Shown piece after piece: positions 53,225 through 62,033 of a stretch of 64,000 bases of DNA (position 1 is its first letter; every line of letters begins with the position of its first letter). The notes under the pieces were generated by a model. It saw only the letters and a list, made by a program, of their open reading frames with translations, was not told the DNA's origin and did not search any database. The position numbers and the translations under genes were made by a program. Source of the DNA: Ilumatobacter sp963746265 (GTDB taxonomy: Bacteria > Actinomycetota > Acidimicrobiia > Acidimicrobiales > Ilumatobacteraceae); NCBI GenBank assembly GCA_963746265.1, contig CAVVAM010000011.1, positions 1 through 64,000 of the forward strand, written 5' to 3'.

Positions 53225-54040
53225 TCAGCGGGCCTGTTGCCGTCTGCGGATCGCTCCGATGATCGTGCCCGATGCCATCAAGGCGACCGACACGAACAGC
53301 ACGATCGTTGCGAGCACGTTGATCTGCGGCGAGAACGAGTTCTTGAAGCTCGCGTTGATGAACAGTGGGAACGTGCTCACTGACCCGGCGTTGAACAGCG
53401 TGATGATGAAGTCGTCGATCGACAGCGCGAACGACAGCAGCGATGCGGCGAGGATGCCGGGGAGGACGAGCGGGAAGGTGACCTTCCAGAACGTACGCAT
53501 CGGTGACGCGCCCAGGTCCTGGGCCGCCTGCTCGAGCGTCCAGTCGAACCCGCGCACCCGTGCGCGCACGGTGAGCGCGACGAAGCTGATCTGGAACATC
53601 ACGTGGGCGATCACCACCGTGGTGAACCCGCGGGTCACATCCTGGTCGAGGAACAGCGTGGCCAACGACGATCCGATGACGATCTCGGGCGTGGTCAGCG
53701 GGAGGATCAGCACGAAGTCGAGCAGTACGTTGCCCTTGAACCGATAGCGGGCGAGGGCGATCGCGATCAGCGAACCGAGCACCGTCGCGATGATGGTGGA
53801 GATCGCGGCGATCTTGAGGCTCTCGACGAGCGCGTCCGTCAGCGCCTCGTCCTTCAGCGGCTCGCGCCAGTTGTCGAGTGTCGGATTCTGCCAGACGAAG
53901 TTGAACTTGCCCTTCGGCTCGTTGAACGAGAACACGACGATCCAGAGAATCGGCAGGAAGAGGTAGACGAGCACGCCGACCGCGAACACGTTGAGCGCCC
54001 ACTTGCGGACGGATCCGAGTGGTGTGGCCGGGGCACTCAT
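53225..54040 (-). CDS. potC: Polyamine ABC transporter permease (PotC-like)
   Basis: 271 residues with six membrane helices. The EAA loop is in LEQAAQDLGASPMRTFWKVT, followed by FPLVLPGILAASLLSFALSI, the site that contacts the ATPase. It forms the translocation channel with the PotB-like protein. Its ATG overlaps the stop of potB (ATGA, 54037-54040), as is typical for coupled permease genes. Confidence 0.93.
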   Translation of the reverse strand: MSAPATPLGSVRKWALNVFAVGVLVYLFLPILWIVVFSFNEPKGKFNFVWQNPTLDNWREPLKDEALTDALVESLKIAAISTIIATVLGSLIAIALARYRFKGNVLLDFVLILPLTTPEIVIGSSLATLFLDQDVTRGFTTVVIAHVMFQISFVALTVRARVRGFDWTLEQAAQDLGASPMRTFWKVTFPLVLPGILAASLLSFALSIDDFIITLFNAGSVSTFPLFINASFKNSFSPQINVLATIVLFVSVALMASGTIIGAIRRRQQAR

Positions 54041-55143
54041 GCCAGGTCGTCCGTTCCGAAGAAGCGGCTGTAGATGATCACGAACACCGTGATGATCGCC
54101 ATCAGGACGAACGACATCGCAGAGGCGACGGGCAGGTTGTTCTGCACGAGGAACTGGTTCTGGATCGACTGCCCGATCACCGACGTGTTCGGGTTGCCGA
54201 GGTACTGCTGGTTGACGAAGTCACCCGACGCAGGGATGAACGTCAGGAGCGTGCCGGCGAACACGCCGGGGAGCGACAGCGGGAACACGATCTTGAAGAA
54301 GGCACGCGCCGAACCCGAGTACAGGTCCTTCGCCGCGTCGACGAGGTTGAGGTTGATCTTCTCGAGGCTGACGTAGATCGGCAGCGCCATGAACGGCAGG
54401 AAGTTGTACGTCAGACCACCGATCACGGCGGCGGGCGTGTTGAGGATCTTGTCACCGTCCATGATCCCGACGGCATCGAGGGTCGGCTGCAGACCGATGG
54501 CGTCGAGCAGATTGGGGATCGGCCCGGTGTCGGCGAGCAGGCTCTGCCAGGCGATCGTCCGGATCAGGTACGACGTGAAGAACGGGATGATGATCAGGCC
54601 GAGCAGGAGACCCCGATACCTGCCGCCCCGGAACGCGATCACGTACGCCAGCGGGTAGCCGAGCAGGATCGTCAACACCGTCGCAATGGCGGCGTAGCCG
54701 AAGCCACGCACGAACTGCGGCCCGAAGTCGGTGAACGCCGTCGAGTAGTTCCCGAAGTTCCAGTCGAACTCCGCCTTGACCGCGAACCGGCTCGGCAGCG
54801 TCGACAGCGAGTTGCGGAGCAAGGTGACCAGCGGTGCGAGGTAGAAGAGTGCGAGCCACAACATGCCGGGATTGAGGAGCCCGTACGGGGCGATGCGTCG
54901 TCGCGCCTCCGGTCCGCCGAGCAGCGCGGTGACGACGAGGGCGACGATCGCGCCCAACGTGAGCGCCAGCGCGATCACCGCGAGCGGCCCGGACACCAAC
55001 CCGGTCCCGACGAGGACCAGGAGCCCCCCGGCGACCAGTAGCGCGCCGAGACCGATCCATTCCGGATCGATCGATCGGCGCGAAGGTGCCGGCGTCGACC
55101 CCGGACCGGCGTCGGGTTCGAGTGCGGGATCCGGGATGGCCAT
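54037..55143 (-). CDS. potB: Polyamine ABC transporter permease (PotB-like)
   Basis: 368 residues. An extra N-terminal helix pair (about 25-85) precedes the normal six-helix permease. The EAA-type loop is NLVDAAKDLYSGSARAFFKI, followed by VFPLSLPGVFAGTLLTFIPA. Partner of the PotC-like permease. Confidence 0.93.
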   Translation of the reverse strand: MAIPDPALEPDAGPGSTPAPSRRSIDPEWIGLGALLVAGGLLVLVGTGLVSGPLAVIALALTLGAIVALVVTALLGGPEARRRIAPYGLLNPGMLWLALFYLAPLVTLLRNSLSTLPSRFAVKAEFDWNFGNYSTAFTDFGPQFVRGFGYAAIATVLTILLGYPLAYVIAFRGGRYRGLLLGLIIIPFFTSYLIRTIAWQSLLADTGPIPNLLDAIGLQPTLDAVGIMDGDKILNTPAAVIGGLTYNFLPFMALPIYVSLEKINLNLVDAAKDLYSGSARAFFKIVFPLSLPGVFAGTLLTFIPASGDFVNQQYLGNPNTSVIGQSIQNQFLVQNNLPVASAMSFVLMAIITVFVIIYSRFFGTDDLA

Positions 55144-55158
55144 GCTGGGGCGTCGGGC

Positions 55159-56397
55159 TCAGGCGCCGGTGATCTCGGCGAACCGGGCGTCGTACTGTGC
55201 CTCGGTCTCCTCGTCGAGGTTCGCGAACGAAGCAGTCCGTGCGACGGTCGCGTCGTCGGGGAAGAGCAGCGGGTTCTCGGCGAGCTCGGGGTCGATCTTC
55301 GCGAGCTCGTCACGAACCCCGGCGACCGGCGAGACGTACTGCACCCACGCCGTGATCTGCGCCGCCTGTACCGGGTCGTAGCAGAAGTCCATCCATGCCG
55401 CTGCCGCGTCGCGGTTCTTCGCGCCTTTGGGCAAGACCATCGCATCGGCCCAGCTCGTGCCGCCCTCTTCCGGAATGACGAAGCGGACATTGGGGTTCTC
55501 GACCGACAACTGCACGACGTCGCCCGACCATCCGATGCACGCCGCGAAGTTGCCGGTGCTGAGGTCGTTGAGATAGTCGTTACCGGTGAAGCGGCGGATC
55601 TGGCCGTCGTTCTTCGCCGCCTCGAGCCGCTCGAACGCGGCTGCTGCCTCGTCGAAGCTCGACACCTTCGAGATGTCGACCCCCTCGGCGAGCATCAGGA
55701 GACCCATCGTGTCGCGCATCTCGGTGAGCATGCCGATCTTGCCGCTGAAGGCGGGATCGAACAGGTCGGAGGTGCTGTTCAGCTCGCGTCCGGTCGCCTC
55801 GATGTTGTAGGCGATACCAGCGAACCCGGTCTGCCAGGGCAGCGAGTACTCACCGGTCGGATCCCAGGACGGGTTCTGCAGATCGGGGCGCAGGTTGGCC
55901 GCGTTCGGAACCTGGTCGACCGGGAGCTTGTCCAGCCAGCCGAGTGTGATCAGCCGGCCGACGAGCCAGGAGGTCGGCGCGATGATGTCGGGGTCGATCG
56001 TCTTGCCGGTGCCGAGCAACGGCTGGATCTTCGCGAAGTACTCGACGTTGTCGTTGTACGTCTCGGCGTAGGTCATGTCGATGCCCGTCGCCTCCATGAA
56101 GCGGTCGACGGTCCCCACCAATCCGTCTTCGGTGGGGTCGATGTACTCGGGCCAGTTCTCGAAGTACAACGCGTTCCCGCCCCCGCCGTCATCGCCGCCG
56201 CCGCTGCTCTCGGTCGGCGCCGCCGTGCCGCCGGCGTCGCTCGTGGCGCTGTCGGTGTCATCGTCGTCCCCGCCGCACGCTGCGAGCAGAGCCGGTAGCG
56301 AGAAGCCCGCTGCGCCGAGCGCTCCGGCGCGCGCCAGGAGCCGGCGTCGGCTCATGATCATGCGCTGGGAATTGAGGTCGTTCCTTCGGGTGGTCAT
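55159..56397 (-). CDS. potD: Polyamine-binding lipoprotein (PotD/PotF-like)
   Basis: 412 residues. Tat-type lipoprotein signal: twin Arg in SRRRLLARAGALGAAGFSLP and lipobox LLAACGG. A Ser/Gly/Asp linker leads to the PotD-like binding domain (LYFENWPEYIDP, then MTYAETYNDNVEYFAKIQPL and GCIGWSGD-type motif in FAACIGWSGDVVQL). It captures spermidine or putrescine outside and passes it to PotBC. Tat export of a binding protein suggests it folds in the cytoplasm first. Confidence 0.93.
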   Translation of the reverse strand: MTTRRNDLNSQRMIMSRRRLLARAGALGAAGFSLPALLAACGGDDDDTDSATSDAGGTAAPTESSGGGDDGGGGNALYFENWPEYIDPTEDGLVGTVDRFMEATGIDMTYAETYNDNVEYFAKIQPLLGTGKTIDPDIIAPTSWLVGRLITLGWLDKLPVDQVPNAANLRPDLQNPSWDPTGEYSLPWQTGFAGIAYNIEATGRELNSTSDLFDPAFSGKIGMLTEMRDTMGLLMLAEGVDISKVSSFDEAAAAFERLEAAKNDGQIRRFTGNDYLNDLSTGNFAACIGWSGDVVQLSVENPNVRFVIPEEGGTSWADAMVLPKGAKNRDAAAAWMDFCYDPVQAAQITAWVQYVSPVAGVRDELAKIDPELAENPLLFPDDATVARTASFANLDEETEAQYDARFAEITGA

Positions 56398-56449
56398 TGC
56401 AGTCGGGATTCCTTTCGTGGAGAACGGCGGTGCCGACGGTGTCGGCTGT

Positions 56450-57598
56450 TCAGCTCGAAGCGTGGGCCTCGAGGGTGTCGATGTCGTCGGCCGTCAGGCC
56501 GGCTCGATCCGGTCGCCCGGGGAGCACGAAGGCAGCTCCGGGGTCCCAGCGGACGTGGATGGTCGATCCGGGATGAAGGAATGGGAGATCGTTGTCGGCC
56601 GGGACGTTGGCGATTACCTCGCTGCCGTCGCCGAGGCGGAGGCCGAGCCGAGCCGTCGCTCCCTGGAACACGAGATCGGTGACCCTGCCCTCGAGGGATC
56701 GGCCGTCGCCGCTCGACTCGATCGATGCTCGGAGACGCTCCGGCCGCAGCATCAACGACACCGGGGCCCCGACCCGGTGGGGGGTCGACGTGCGGGCCCT
56801 GACCCTCGCACCGCCGGCCAGTTCGACGACCGTGTCGTCCCCGTCGCTGCCCGACACCGCCCCGGGTAGGAGGTTGGCCGATCCGATGAAGCCGGCGACG
56901 AACAGGCTGGCCGGACTGTTGTAGATCTCCTCGGGTGTGCCGATCTGTTCGACACGACCTTCGCTCATCACCGCGATCCGGTCGCTCATCGTCAGCGCTT
57001 CACCTTGATCGTGCGTGACGAACACGAACGTGATCCCGACGTCGCGCTGAATCCGCTTGAGTTCGAACTGCATGGCCTCACGCAGCTTCAGATCGAGGGC
57101 GGCGAGCGGCTCGTCCAGGAGGAGCGCGCTCGGGTAGTTGACCAGCGCACGGGCGAGAGCCACGCGTTGCTGCTGTCCGCCCGACAATTGGGTCGGCTTG
57201 CGGTGGGCGAAGTCGCCGAGTCGCACGACCTCGAGCATCTCGGCCACGCTCGCCTCGTAGTCGGCCTTGGGCACTTTTCGCGATCGTGGGCCGAACCGGA
57301 CGTTGTCGGCCACCGTCATGTGCGGGAACAGCGCGTACTGCTGGAAGACCGTGTTCACATTGCGCTTGTAGGGCGGGACCCGGCTGACGTCCACGCCCTT
57401 CAAGACGACATGTCCGCTGGTGGGCTGCTCGAATCCGGCGATCATCTTCAGCGTCGTGGTCTTGCCGCACCCCGACGGACCGAGCATGGCGAAGAACTCG
57501 CCCTCGCGGATCGCGAAGTCGGCGCGTTCGACCGCGACGAAATCGCCGAAGGTCTTGCGGACACCGCGCAGTTCGATGACAGGGCCGTTCTCGGTCAT
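56450..57598 (-). CDS. potA: Polyamine ABC transporter ATP-binding protein (PotA-like)
   Basis: 382 residues from ATG 57598. Walker A is LGPSGCGKTTTLKM, the signature is LSGGQQQRVALARAL, Walker B is ALLLDEPLAAL, and the H-loop is FVFVTHDQGEAL. The C-terminal TOBE/MOP-like regulatory domain is present (ARVRARTSTPHRVGAPVSLM). It powers PotBC. The order potA-potD-potB-potC lies in one minus-strand run with the oxidase. Confidence 0.95.
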   Translation of the reverse strand: MTENGPVIELRGVRKTFGDFVAVERADFAIREGEFFAMLGPSGCGKTTTLKMIAGFEQPTSGHVVLKGVDVSRVPPYKRNVNTVFQQYALFPHMTVADNVRFGPRSRKVPKADYEASVAEMLEVVRLGDFAHRKPTQLSGGQQQRVALARALVNYPSALLLDEPLAALDLKLREAMQFELKRIQRDVGITFVFVTHDQGEALTMSDRIAVMSEGRVEQIGTPEEIYNSPASLFVAGFIGSANLLPGAVSGSDGDDTVVELAGGARVRARTSTPHRVGAPVSLMLRPERLRASIESSGDGRSLEGRVTDLVFQGATARLGLRLGDGSEVIANVPADNDLPFLHPGSTIHVRWDPGAAFVLPGRPDRAGLTADDIDTLEAHASS

Positions 57599-57762
57599 CG
57601 TTTCAGTCAACCCCTTCCACGGGCGTGTGATCACGTCGCGCCGTCACTTCGGCTCCTCACCGTCTGCCCGGACACTCAGCCGGAGAGTAGACGAGTGCGG
57701 ACGTACCGCAGGAATGATCGGCGCGGAGTTCACGGAGCGGACAGGAACCGCGCATGCCGCCG

Positions 57763-58218
57763 TCATCCGGTCCCCCAGTTGTAGGTCTGCTTGACGAGCT
57801 TCAGATAGGCGAGGATCTCGGTGGCGCGGACGCCCGGCACGCTGCGGACGTGTTCGTTGACCACGCGGAGCAGGTCGTCGGTATCGGAGCACACGACTTC
57901 GGCGAGGATGTCGTAGCGGCCGGCAGCGACGACGAGGTACTCGAACTGCTCCACGTCGGCGAGTCGGTCGGTCACCGAGCCGATGTCGCCTTCGACGTTG
58001 ATCCCGATCATCGCCTGGACCGGGAACCCGATCTTCGCCGGGTCGGTGACGGCGACGATCTGCATGACGCCTCGCTCGATGAGCCGGTTGACCCGTCGGC
58101 GGGTCGCCGCCTCGCTGAGCCCGATCATCGTGCCCAACTGCGAGTACGCGAGACGCCCGTCTTTCTGCAGCGCACGAACGATGGCCTTGTCGATGTCGTC
58201 GAGTTCCATGTTCGCCAT
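57763..58218 (-). CDS. Lrp/AsnC-family transcriptional regulator
   Basis: 151 residues, the family's usual size. N-terminal HTH: LDDIDKAIVRALQKDGRLAY then IGLSEAATRRRVNRLIERGV. C-terminal RAM domain: VQAMIGINVEGDIGSVTDRL and FEYLVVAAGRYDILAEVVCS. Placed between the aminotransferase and potA genes, it probably senses an amino acid or polyamine-derived ligand and controls this operon. Confidence 0.93.
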   Translation of the reverse strand: MANMELDDIDKAIVRALQKDGRLAYSQLGTMIGLSEAATRRRVNRLIERGVMQIVAVTDPAKIGFPVQAMIGINVEGDIGSVTDRLADVEQFEYLVVAAGRYDILAEVVCSDTDDLLRVVNEHVRSVPGVRATEILAYLKLVKQTYNWGTG

Positions 58219-58227
58219 CGATCCCGC

Positions 58228-59652
58228 TCACATTCCCAGTTCGGCCATGCCCTCGAGCAGCACGGTGCGCAGGGCACCGACGATCTCCTCGAACTGCTCG
58301 GGTCCTGCGATCAGCGGCGGTGAGAGCTGGATCACCGGCTCGCCGCGGTCGTCGGCGCGGCAGATCAGTCCGTTCCTCAACAGCGACTCCGACAGCACAC
58401 GCCGGAGCAACAGCTCCGACTCGGCCGCGGAGAAGGTCTGCTTGGTGGCGCGGTCCTTCACCATCTCGATGCCGTAGAAGTAGCCGGCGCCGCGTACGTC
58501 ACCCACGATCGGTAGGTCCTGCAGGGATTCGAGTCGTCGTCGGAACTCGGCTTCGTGGTCGAGCACGTGCTGGAGCAGACCGTCCCGCTCGAAGATGTCG
58601 AGGTTCGCCATGGCCACCGCGCAGCTGACGGGATGGCCGCCGAACGTGAAGCCGTGGAGGAACCGGTTGTTCGAGTTGACGAACGGCTCGACGAGGCGGT
58701 CGCTGACGATCATGGCGCCGAGCGGCGAGTACCCCGAGGTCAACCCCTTGGCGCAGGTGATGATGTCGGGGACGTATCCGAACCGGTCGGCGCCGAACAT
58801 GTGGCCGAGGCGCCCGAACGCGCAGATCACCTCGTCGGAGACCATCAACGCGTCATACGTGTCGCAGATCTCACGAACGCGCTGCATGTAGCCGTCCGCG
58901 GGGACGAAGCAGCCGCCGGAGTTCTGGACCGGCTCCACGAACACGGCAGCAACGGTGTCGGGCCCCTCCCGCAGGATGACCTGTTCGATGTCGTTCGCAC
59001 ACGACAGATCGCACGATCCGGCCGTCTCGCACATCGAGCACCGGTACTCGTTGGCGTTGGCGGCCTTGTACGCACCGGGGACGAGCGGTTCGAAGGCGTT
59101 GCGCAGTGCGGGAACGCCGGTGATCGACAGGGCGCCCATCGAGGTGCCGTGGTAGCCGAGATAGCGGCTGACGACCTTGCGTTTTTCGGGGCGTCCGGTC
59201 GACCGGAAGTACTGCATGGCCAGCTTCCACGCCGACTCGACGGCCTCGCCGCCGCCGGTGGTGAAGAAGACCCGGTTCAGGTCGCCCGGAGCGACGGACG
59301 CCAGCCGCGCCGACAACTCGATCGCCATCGGATGCGCGTATGTCCAGATCGGGAAGTAGGCCAGCTTCTCGGCTTGCTCCCGAGCGGCGTCGGCGAGCTC
59401 GGTCCGGCCGTGCCCGACCTGCACGGTGAACAGGCCGGCGAGCCCGTCGAGGTAGCGGTTGCCGTTGTCGTCCCAGATGTAGCACCCCTCGCCCCGTTCC
59501 ATGATGCGAACGGAGTCGGCGCCTCCGCCAACCGTGGAGAAGTGGCCCCACAGGTGGCGATTGCCGAGTTCGGCGAGTTGGTCGTGATCCAAGGTCGTTC
59601 CTGTAGTCGTGGGAGCGGGGTGGGTTCGAGGAAGAGTTGCGTTCGTGGTCAT
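58228..59652 (-). CDS. Class III aminotransferase (putrescine/omega-amino-acid type) with a Cys4 cluster
   Basis: 474 residues from ATG 59652. The PLP-binding motif has Asp273 (VSDEVICAFGRLG) and Lys302 (CAKGLTSGYSPLGA). The fold matches putrescine-pyruvate and omega-amino-acid transaminases. An insertion at 203-220 carries Cys205, Cys208, Cys214 and Cys218 (YRCSMCETAGSCDLSC), spaced like a metal site. It is the first gene of the polyamine operon and should remove the amino group from the imported amine. Confidence 0.9.
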   Translation of the reverse strand: MTTNATLPRTHPAPTTTGTTLDHDQLAELGNRHLWGHFSTVGGGADSVRIMERGEGCYIWDDNGNRYLDGLAGLFTVQVGHGRTELADAAREQAEKLAYFPIWTYAHPMAIELSARLASVAPGDLNRVFFTTGGGEAVESAWKLAMQYFRSTGRPEKRKVVSRYLGYHGTSMGALSITGVPALRNAFEPLVPGAYKAANANEYRCSMCETAGSCDLSCANDIEQVILREGPDTVAAVFVEPVQNSGGCFVPADGYMQRVREICDTYDALMVSDEVICAFGRLGHMFGADRFGYVPDIITCAKGLTSGYSPLGAMIVSDRLVEPFVNSNNRFLHGFTFGGHPVSCAVAMANLDIFERDGLLQHVLDHEAEFRRRLESLQDLPIVGDVRGAGYFYGIEMVKDRATKQTFSAAESELLLRRVLSESLLRNGLICRADDRGEPVIQLSPPLIAGPEQFEEIVGALRTVLLEGMAELGM

Positions 59653-59901
59653 TGCAGCTCGATCCGTGTTCGTCGAGCGATATCGCAACGTGATTCGTGT
59701 CGTCTCAACCGTAGCACGACGGATTCAGTCGCCGAAGATGCTGCGCGGCCTGGTCGTTCATGTGGCCCGGACCGACATCGTCGTGGACGTGTTTCGCTTC
59801 GGCGGTCCGGCCCCCCGGCCGCTGCAACTGTCGGCGGTTCGCGGGTCGGGTCCCTACGATGCGTGGGTGACGTTCCCCCGGTCGCAGGAGGTTGCCGACC
59901 C

Positions 59902-60264
59902 GTGAGCGGTGAGAGCGAGTACGACGGTCTTCCGTTCGCGGCGATGGCGGATCTCGCGCATCACGACGGCGAGGGAGCCATCTGGAGTCTGCCGCACGGT
60001 GGAGATCTCGATGCCAACGTGGTCAGGCTTGGCCCCGGCCGTGCGATCGGTGAGCACGTGAACGTCGAGGTCGACGTGCTCGTCGCAGTGTGGAGCGGTG
60101 ACGGTGAGCTCGTCGTCGAGGATGAGGTCATCCCGCTTCGCCCGGGTGTCGTCGTGAGTGTCGAGCGTGGACTCCGTCGGACGATCCGCGCCGGGAGCAG
60201 CGATCTGGTCTACCTCAGCGTGCATCGCCGTCGTGGGCCACTTCGCATCCACCGGCGGCCCTGA
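59902..60264 (+). CDS. Cupin-domain protein
   Basis: 120 residues from GTG 59902 (SD AGGAGG, 59886-59891). A cupin barrel is indicated by VRLGPGRAIGEHVNVEVDVL (first motif region) and GELVVEDEVIPLRPGVVVSV (second). His ligands are fewer than in classical metal cupins (HVNVEVD replaces HxH), so metal binding is uncertain. It may be a sensor or small binding protein. Confidence 0.8.
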   Translation: MSGESEYDGLPFAAMADLAHHDGEGAIWSLPHGGDLDANVVRLGPGRAIGEHVNVEVDVLVAVWSGDGELVVEDEVIPLRPGVVVSVERGLRRTIRAGSSDLVYLSVHRRRGPLRIHRRP

Positions 60265-60296
60265 CCCTGTCGGACATCGCTTCGCTTCGTGCGGCC

Positions 60297-61145
60297 TCAG
60301 TCGACGGAGGTCGGCTGGCGATCGTCGCGGTCGAGCTGCACGGCGGTCTCGGGTGTCGGTGAGGGGAGTGGGGTGGTGGCGACCGGCGGCGCCGGTGAGG
60401 GTGTGCCCGGCTCCCGGCGGCCGCGGGCCCCGATGACGATCAGCACGACCGACGCTGCGGTCACGATGCCGCCGATCACGAGCAGCATGACCGCAACCGG
60501 GGTCACGGCACCCGACCGGGCGCCGATCTCGACGTCGGCGGCGACGTCCGGCGAGGCGTCCTCGTTCATCACCACGACCGACCAGCGTCCACCACGGGCG
60601 TCCCATTCGATCTCCTGCTCTCCGGTTCCGGCGGAGCTGACGGTCCAGAAGTCCTGGTCGAGCGGGGGAGCGATCGACACGGATCCGTCGAGCTCGCGGT
60701 AGCGCGGCCGGCGATCGTCGAGTTCGACGATCTCGGAGTGCGCCGTAGCGGCCAGGTACTCCTCGACGTCAGCCGAACGGGCGATCCCGACGAAGACCTC
60801 GTCGGTCGCGCGTGCGCCCTCGACCCGCAGGCGGAGGTCGAGATCGAGCCAGTCGAGGACCCACGGTGAGGCGTCGCCTTCGACGTCGTCGAGCCACAGG
60901 TCGGTCGTCGCGACGGCGACACCGCTGCTCTCGATCCGATCGATCGTGAACGAGAAGTAGCCGTCGTCGTCGGTCGCGACGGCCTGGGCGATCGCAATCG
61001 CGCTGCCGCCGGCGACCATTCCCAACCCGGGCAGCAGCAGGAGGCAACCGATCACGATCGCGACGACATGTCCGGCCGTCCGTGTCCTTCGGGGCGCCGG
61101 GGGCGTGGCTGCGTCATGGAACGAGAGATCCGGTGCGTTCGTCAT
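60297..61145 (-). CDS. Membrane protein of unknown function
   Basis: 282 residues from ATG 61145 (SD GAGGATG). Two membrane helices (about 22-50, VVAIVIGCLLLLPGLGMVAGG, and about 215-240, PVAVMLLVIGGIVTAASVVLI) enclose a 150-residue extracytoplasmic beta domain with acidic tracts. The C-terminus is Pro/Thr-rich. Similar proteins are common in actinobacteria, but I know no function. Confidence 0.8.
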   Translation of the reverse strand: MTNAPDLSFHDAATPPAPRRTRTAGHVVAIVIGCLLLLPGLGMVAGGSAIAIAQAVATDDDGYFSFTIDRIESSGVAVATTDLWLDDVEGDASPWVLDWLDLDLRLRVEGARATDEVFVGIARSADVEEYLAATAHSEIVELDDRRPRYRELDGSVSIAPPLDQDFWTVSSAGTGEQEIEWDARGGRWSVVVMNEDASPDVAADVEIGARSGAVTPVAVMLLVIGGIVTAASVVLIVIGARGRREPGTPSPAPPVATTPLPSPTPETAVQLDRDDRQPTSVD

Positions 61146-61762
61146 ACTTCCATCATCCTCCTCGTCCCATCGCGTGTCAGCCCCGTTCTCCGGCGTGTCG
61201 GAGGTGGGGTTGTCCCCACCCTCGCTCGCCGGCGAGGCCGTAGGTCGCCGACGTGGCTGGTGGCTCCTGGCCAATGCCCAGCGGCCGACGTCCGGCCTGG
61301 ATCAAGTCCTGTACGTGAATGAGCCGGCGTGTGGATGGTCATTTCCGGTATGAAGATCGATCCAGAACGTGAGAGATAATCAGGAACGAATCACGTTCGA
61401 ATCCGTTGTGATCGATGGAATCGGGGCCGGCGGCCAGAACAGATGGTGCCGAATTCATCCAGCCCGGCCAGGGGACTTCTGTGCCGATCGGTGGTGCACT
61501 CCGGGCGTGCTCTGCAGAACATCGTTATTCTCCAAACCGCTTGACCGTGAAGCATCCGAGGCGTAAACAAGAGACACCGATTGCGCGCTTGTCGGTCGGC
61601 CGAACGATGGCAGGACGGCCGGGTGATTGCGACCAGCGGTCAACATGGAGCCACCTCGCGGTGGCTCGTTCAGAATCAGGGCGATGCGCCCTCCGCCAGA
61701 GCTGCCGCGGCGCGACCGGGCACCTCGACGAGGGCAACCTGCCCGAGCGAAGGGATGTCACG
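61146..61762. other. Divergent intergenic region
   Basis: 617 bases between the membrane protein and the acidic protein. A less GC-rich stretch lies at 61.35-61.56 kb; no palindrome like those at 32261 or 39845 was found. No gene is recognised. Confidence 0.35.
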
Positions 61763-62017
61763 ATGGTGGAATCAGACGATCCGGCACCGGCCAACGTCGA
61801 GCAGGCCGAGAGCGCCGAGGCAGGGTCGCCGGTCGAGCAAGATCCGGAATCGGCCGCGACGCCGGAGGCGGCGGCGATGCCCGACTACGACGACCGTGAG
61901 GCCAACATGTCGGAGGTCCGCAAGCCCATGGGCCCCGAGATCGAGTTCGACGACGACTCGGCCCCGGAGTCACTCGCAGACCCTGCCGTCGCCGAACCCC
62001 CGGTTGATCCCGCGTAA
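61763..62017 (+). CDS. Small acidic low-complexity protein
   Basis: 84 residues from ATG 61763 (SD-like GAAGGGATG upstream). It is almost entirely Glu/Asp/Ala/Pro with pieces such as AESAEAGSPVEQDPESAATP and GPEIEFDDDSAPESLADPAV. It is disordered and strongly acidic. It lies 16 bases before the beta-propeller gene and is probably co-transcribed with it. Confidence 0.65.
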   Translation: MVESDDPAPANVEQAESAEAGSPVEQDPESAATPEAAAMPDYDDREANMSEVRKPMGPEIEFDDDSAPESLADPAVAEPPVDPA

Positions 62018-62033
62018 GCGGAAAGGACGTGCC

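Noticed and set aside
58555..59901. Long plus-strand frame antisense to the aminotransferase, running into the cupin gene
   Set aside because: Only the cupin part from GTG 59902 has an SD and a fold; the rest is a shadow.
59609..59905. 98-codon frame ending at the cupin start
   Set aside because: No motif or SD; it probably reflects promoter and leader sequence between divergent genes.
61370..61440. Possible tRNA because of a TTCGAATCC-like stretch
   Set aside because: No acceptor stem or D-arm pairs around it.
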